Positions 59,141-64,000 of a DNA stretch of 64,000 nucleotides are shown here, one piece after another (within the stretch, counting starts at the first letter, position 1; each line of letters starts with the position of its first letter). Source of the DNA: Macrocystis pyrifera (lineage: Eukaryota > Sar > Phaeophyceae > Laminariales > Laminariaceae); contig JASSKH010000009.1 in the NCBI GenBank assembly GCA_031763025.1, positions 7,721,805 to 7,785,804 of the forward strand. The letters are read 5' to 3'. Under the pieces are notes generated by a model. It searched no databases. It saw only the letters and a list, made by a program, of their open reading frames with translations, and was not told where the DNA came from. A program made the translations under genes and the position numbers.

Positions 59141-59295
59141 ACCCAGCAGCAGCAGCAGCAGCAACAGTAGCAGCAACAGCAGCAGCAACAGCAGCAGCAA
59201 CAGCAGCAGCAACAGCAGCAGAAACAGCATCAGCAACAGCAGCAGCAACAGCAGCAGCAACAGCAGCAGCAACAGCAGCAGCAACAGCAGCAGCT
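59141..59295. repeat. CAG/CAA trinucleotide repeat
   Basis: About 50 triplets of CAG with CAA and few others, laid out as AGCAGCAACAGC units. It reads poly-Ser/Asn on one strand and poly-Leu or Ala-rich on the other. No exon context is seen. Confidence 0.9.
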
Positions 59296-60048
59296 GAGAA
59301 TGCAGAGAAAGCAGGTGTGCAACAGCTAGCACGTGGATCGCGAGAGCTTCCCACCTGATAGTCCTGACTGGACAGCTATTACCCCCATCCACCTCTATGA
59401 GAGACGCCACTGTTTTACTGCTGTTCATTGTAGGTTGATCGAAGATGATATTAGTGACTGCCTGATGATGAGTGGTAGTTTTGATGCCTTTGTGTTTCCC
59501 GTTCTAGCACACGACTAGTTGGGGCCCCCTAGTGTAAGATATAGTTTTAGTTCGAGTATGTTAGTAAGGTGGTAGATGGAGTGATCGGCACCGGATTATG
59601 AGCACAAGTAGCGCCGGGGGCTACGATCACCCTTGCCGCAATTCGTTGACACGGCGCCAAGCGACCGTCTGATTCGGTTGGCGTGTGGAATTGAGCTGTA
59701 GGCTTCGTGGTGGTGAAGGCGGCATTTTGCTGTTCATGACATGCTGTTTAAATGTTGCGGTTGTGATCGTGCTTGCATAATATACGATCGGTATATTTGC
59801 CTACGTTCAACTTGTTAGTATGTATCAAGGACGACGTCGATTGAAGCAGACATCGACAGCAGAAGTGTTTACACTGCAGCTCGAATACCGAATCCCACGC
59901 CCCCCCCCCCCCCCTCCCCATTAGCACATGCCGGGGTGCGTTGTTTAGCATCATGCTGGATTGTATGGTAGAGTATTGGCCACACGTGACGACGCGTTAT
60001 CTGCTGGTTGACGTCTATGCTCGTATGAGACTGGTGTTCGGCTTGGCC

Positions 60049-60405
60049 GAGTCTACTTTTCGTTGTTGTGAGAGTGGATGTGCACGTGTGTGCCTCCTTC
60101 CCTCCCTCTTCAACTCCCTGCCTCCCCTAATAGCGCCAGGGGTACAGTGCAACTATGATATATGAATGTTTACTACCAGGTACTACTAATAGGTACCAGG
60201 TGTGTTATATGCGAGTATTGGAACTATGTACGAGTCTGCTTAGCGTTGTTGTAAGCGTGGGCCTGTGTGTCTCGTTCCCTCCCTCCTCACCTCCGTCCCT
60301 CCCCTATTAGCGCTATGGGTACAGTACAGCTATGACACTGTTTACCACCAAGTACTAGGTATATAGTATGCGTGTTATGGTACCATGCACGCACATCAAC
60401 TAGGG
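60049..60405. repeat. tandem duplication, two units of about 183 bp
   Basis: Both units start GAGTCTNCTT, then CGTTGTTGT, TCCCTCCCTC, CCTCCCCTA, TAGCG and GGGTACAGT, TACCANGTACTA. Divergence is about 20 percent by eye. Confidence 0.7.
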
Positions 60406-61032
60406 GGGATAGATGCTTAGTTCACGAGGCAATACCATATCAAATACACCAGTGCACGAACTGATTTTGTTTCTTGTTGTCGGACGAGTGGTATGTGACG
60501 TGAAGTTTTTGAAGCGTAGGTGTAGTGTGATCGGTATGAAGAAATAATACTGCGTTGATGCTAGGAAATCGTTGAATGGCGTTTATTTTACCTTCGTGCG
60601 CTGGTGATTTATTGGGTGATTGAAATCCCGTTCTCGGAGTCAGCGTTTGTTGGTTAGCAGATCGGTCCCCTCTGACTATGATATGCGTAGGTTCGAGTGC
60701 CAGCGAAATCGCATTTCCTTTTTTGAAAAGTGTCGAAATTATCAGACCTGCAGCGCATGACAAAGGCTTAATCCAACCTGATGCTGAGTGGATATCAACA
60801 GTTTGCCTAAAGCCGAACACGGACATATGTTTCAATTCTAGGGGTGTATTGGCGAGGTTAGCATGACAGTACACCGAGGCCGGGCACGAGTGCTTATTGT
60901 AGCTGGTATCGCATTATATACACTTTCAGAGGATGAGAAAACGCGTCACACTGGGATGGTATATAGCTCTGACAAATGTTAGAACGACCGACATTTTTAT
61001 ACCTGATACACTAGTAGGTTAGTATTAATAGG

Positions 61033-61215
61033 ATGCTTCCAGGAATGATCCTGGTGTCGAACATGAAGGGAAGACTTGTCGATGTATATTATGATCGTAT
61101 CGTTGTTAATCAGCCGGGGAAGTTGCGCCCCATGTGGGAGATTGACTTGAAATCACTGACTATTACCAACGAGTATTTTGCAAAGGATATTGTCATGTTA
61201 TACAAAATCAATTGA
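61033..61215 (+). CDS. small open frame, unrecognised
   Basis: 60 codons from ATG: LPGMILVSNMKGRLVDVYYD then RIVVNQPGKL and TITNEYFAKDIVMLYKIN. It reads like a real protein of mixed strand and helix, but no family is recognised and neighbouring frames (60678-60866 and 61339-61590, plus) are likewise unknown. Confidence 0.25.
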   Translation: MLPGMILVSNMKGRLVDVYYDRIVVNQPGKLRPMWEIDLKSLTITNEYFAKDIVMLYKIN

Positions 61216-61771
61216 ACGAGAATTATGAGGATTGTGAAGTGTCTCCGGAGCGTTTCGTAGGCTGCAGTTGGAATTTCAGCTTCTGGACGATGTGGAAATT
61301 GGTTCCGGAATTCGCTTTTTCTTTTCAATAGTTTCAAAGTGATTTGTTACTGCATTGCTACGTTGCAATCGACCCCTTTGTCTTTGCAGAGAGAATTTCA
61401 TTTGCCAATTGCACTCCTCACAGATAGACACGACGCATGTGCAAAGTCGATAACACGATACGTGTGTTCATCCTTTACAATAGCTGGACAGAGCCTACTT
61501 CACAAGTTCGCCAGGCAAGACATGTTGTTAGCAGAAAAAGGGAGCAATGTAGTTTGGGTTCTTTCTGATATGATATCTTTTCTTTGGTGAGGGGTTTCGG
61601 GTTTTTTTTTCGGGTTGATAATTCGCGTGAGATGGAAAGCCAAGCAGTTTTTACGTTTCGAGAACGTGTGAGGCTTGTTGACCCGTTGTTGGTAATGAAA
61701 AGCGTGTGCCTATTTCGAGTCGAAAAATGCTGTTTTCAAGTAGACAACACCAGGTGGTTGGCAAGATCTGT

Positions 61772-64000
61772 TCATCGAGCCGATTCGTGCTGCGTCACAA
61801 ACGTGGGTTCGACAGAGCGGTAGGAAGCACGCTCAGGATGGTCAAATCCATTCGATTGTGCAGGCTTGCAGCGAAGATGGTCGCAGACACTTTGAAATAC
61901 CCTACTACTGTAATAGAGTACCCTAATCGAGTTGGTGCGTGTTCTCGCAGGTGACGTATTATTAGTCGAAAGAGAATCAACTGTAGCTGTCGCAGAATAT
62001 GTTGCCGTGCACGTACACGCGTCCACATTCTGTCGTGGTCACATAGCGAGAGCTCCGAGAATAGGAGAAATTTCATAGAGTGGTACGATGTATGACAATA
62101 CTTATTTGATTGCTTATATTGCACGCGTGCATGCGTAGCGCGACAAGTACACCGGCACGTCAATTTGTTGCCTTGCGGTAGAGCGCCTGTCCTTGGCATT
62201 CATTAGTGCTCCGCATCATGGTTAGGCTGGGCGCTACGGTACCATTCTTACATGCTACAACACCACGCTGCATTCGCAAACAACCGGCTGGAGGCAGTAC
62301 ATTCAACGCTAACACTTGAGTGGCAGCATGAAATACAAAGAAAACTGACCCTTGCATGTCCACCCTCACTCGCATAGAACACATTCGCTGAAGCGTATAA
62401 GATAGACTGCGAAACCCCCCCACGCGCTGCCAAACTCAACCCCAGCAATATTCACCCGGACGAAAACCAGGCCATACCCAAGAGTGTTAAGGACGGCAAA
62501 CTCTCGATGGCTATGCAGCAGAGAGGCCGTACCTCCGACGGTATCTGTCGTTGAATTCCGAATCAAAAACAGCACGACCTCGATCCGCTAATATGTACCC
62601 CATTTTTTCTAATACATGCATTCCTGAAAGGACAAACAAAGTAGAAGGACATCCCTGTTCACGATACGGATCGATACTGCTCAGTGTTTTATTGTGCACG
62701 CTATCTACATGGATAATTACCCGTCGGAAGCAAAGGCGACTTCTACCTGCGAAATACGTGGACCACTCTTGCTTCACAGTTGTGGGTGGTAATGAACACA
62801 TATATCTCTCCCTCTCTCGTCAGTTTGCAATGACGTGATATGACCAGGCGGAAGGCATATAGCACAACCAGGTGCCCGCCTATTCAATTGCAGTCGCACC
62901 CATATCAAACCCTGCTGTAGATGTCGATGGACAATGCACAACCGGAAATTCCCCGTTCCGGGGATATAGTACAGGTCATATCGCACCACGTTCTTACGAC
63001 CACTATAGTGCCCAACTCGCCCCAAATCAGAGAACGTATCGGGTTACGCACCGTGCGCCCGAGGGTTTTCTCTGCTCGAGCACGATGCAAGCCTCAGCAG
63101 GACACGCAGGTCATGTATTGTACTGAAGGAGGTCACTGGGGCTGTTGGTAGCCCCCAGGTTCTTGAAGGAGTTCACAGCTCGGCGTGCAAGGAGAAAGTG
63201 GCACGGTGCTTCACGATCTCTTCAAAGGTCTCGAACGCATCCTCGTTCACCACCTAGAATTAGATACAGGATGGTGTCCAGAGGCGCGTTGAAGCGGAGC
63301 AGGGGGGGGAAATCGTGACAAGAAAATCGTGCTATTCGAGGTAAGCGTGCTCGGGCTCACCAGTAGAACTACTGGACAGCAGTGTGTACTGCCTCTTGCG
63401 GCCATGGGTTGGCGATTGGGTGTCGTAGCGGCAACGTAGACGCAACTCAACATAAGTCCAGCGAACCCATGGCAGAGCCAGTCTAGCATGCGAAGACGCG
63501 TGTACTATATAGGACGCATGCCTGTACTTTTACTAACCATGGTGGAAGCAATATTTCCGACACGGTGCACATCGACAACACTTCTCAACCATAATCGTGA
63601 GCAGAACGCGAAACGCCCCAACATTGTCACGAACATAGTGCAACTCCACTACAGTGTAGTACAAGATATTGGAACAACACAAAGCGCAACACTAGCTATA
63701 TACTGTCGCCAGTGTTCGATACCCACTCACGTCGCAGAAGTCGTCCCCGGTGTATGCCCCCTTGCAGAGGTCGCCGTCCAACCTGTACAAGTTGGAGCCG
63801 AGCAGCTCGAGCTGCTTTCCGCTGTATAGACGGAACTTGTACGTCGCCGGGGGGATGTCGTCGCTGCTAGCACCGTCGACAACGCGAGCCTCGGGGAGGC
63901 CGGGCAGCTCCTGTCAGCGAGGGGACGCGGCGGAGAGGTTGGGTCGGGATATTAGATGGCGCGTTCGTGCTTCTGATACGCGTGCTGTGTGGGTTACGTG
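61772..64000 (-). repeat. minus arm of the large inverted duplication
   Basis: Mirror of 52640-54850. The alignment ends near 61772, where AACGTGGGTTC on this side faces CCTCACGTTTTTGAC on the other. The loop between the arms is about 6.9 kb. Confidence 0.85.
63173..63910 (-). CDS. vBPO: vanadium-dependent bromoperoxidase, copy 3 (3' part only)
   Basis: Two minus-strand exons. 63731-63910 (60 codons: ELPGLPEARVVDGASSDDIP, YKFRLYSGKQLELLGSN, CKGAYTGDDFCD) ends at a GTGAGT donor. 63173-63253 (26 codons and TGA: VVNEDAFETFEEIVKHRATF, SLHAEL) follows after a 477-nt intron. Both are undamaged and closer to copy 2 than to copy 1. The active-site exons lie to the right of the window, so whether the gene is whole cannot be judged. 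It converges on copy 2, tail to tail. Confidence 0.9.

Larger units (their letters stand above)
54851..61771. other. spacer between convergent vBPO copies, no recognised gene
   Basis: A mixture of unrecognised open frames and low-complexity tracts (separate entries). A plus-strand stretch at about 57040-57290 reads like a helical, charged protein fragment (RELRSLSTNIVELAND; EAYEAERKTLL) interrupted by a stop, family unknown. Confidence 0.5.

Noticed and set aside
58577-59428. Leu-, Pro-, Ala- and Arg-rich open frames of 80-146 codons
   Set aside because: Artefacts of the purine tract and the CAG/CAA repeat; open in several frames at once.
60640-60715. Pol III A/B-box-like words (TGGTTAGCAGATCGG and GGTTCGAGTGCC)
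   Set aside because: No cloverleaf forms around them and no repeat family was seen, so neither tRNA nor SINE is supported.

Overview
The window looks like nuclear DNA of a brown alga (Phaeophyceae) or a close stramenopile. The main reason is a vanadium-dependent bromoperoxidase (vBPO) family with the brown-algal signature: HKSLPHD near the start, the vanadate pocket SPTHPAYPSGHA, and the GRSILGVHWR motif. Its coding sequence is cut by 11 spliceosomal GT-AG introns of about 0.2-1.1 kb. No prokaryotic operon, rRNA or convincing tRNA is present. The species cannot be named from sequence alone.

Layout. (1) 1-7.3 kb: vBPO copy 1, plus strand, a decayed pseudogene whose first exons lie before the window. 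(2) 8-11.9 kb: no recognised gene, some degenerate repeats. (3) 11.95-24.6 kb: a decayed, intron-bearing gene for a membrane-anchored GMC (cholesterol-oxidase-like) FAD oxidoreductase fused to an alpha/beta-hydrolase. Its first intron of about 6 kb holds a 430-bp palindrome and several tandem repeats. (4) 24.6-40.8 kb: repeat-rich, gene-poor DNA with a pair of 1-kb inverted arms, a solo LTR with an internal duplication, a 335-bp GA microsatellite, three copies of a TA-flanked miniature inverted-repeat element, and one exon-like block at 37.9 kb. (5) 40.8-45.55 kb: a young but broken Ty3/Gypsy-type element (minus strand) with identical 232-bp LTRs. (6) 46.36-53.45 kb: vBPO copy 2, plus strand, with all 12 visible exons and all active-site residues, and a single one-base insertion in its second visible exon. 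(7) 54.9-61.8 kb: a spacer of low-complexity tracts, hairpin repeats and unrecognised open frames. (8) 61.8-64 kb: an inverted duplicate of the 3' part of copy 2, carrying the last two exons of vBPO copy 3 on the minus strand; the rest lies beyond the window.

How it fits together. vBPO uses vanadate and H2O2 to oxidise bromide or iodide and serves halogen metabolism and defence in kelps and fucoids. The three copies share intron positions and intron sequence, so they arose by genomic duplication (one direct, one inverted), not by retrocopying. Copies 2 and 3 are the closer pair. The oxidoreductase-hydrolase gene is a separate, older casualty between copies 1 and 2. No new defence or mobile system is proven here. 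The most unusual items are the bacterial-style GMC/hydrolase fusion carrying introns and the convergent inverted vBPO pair.
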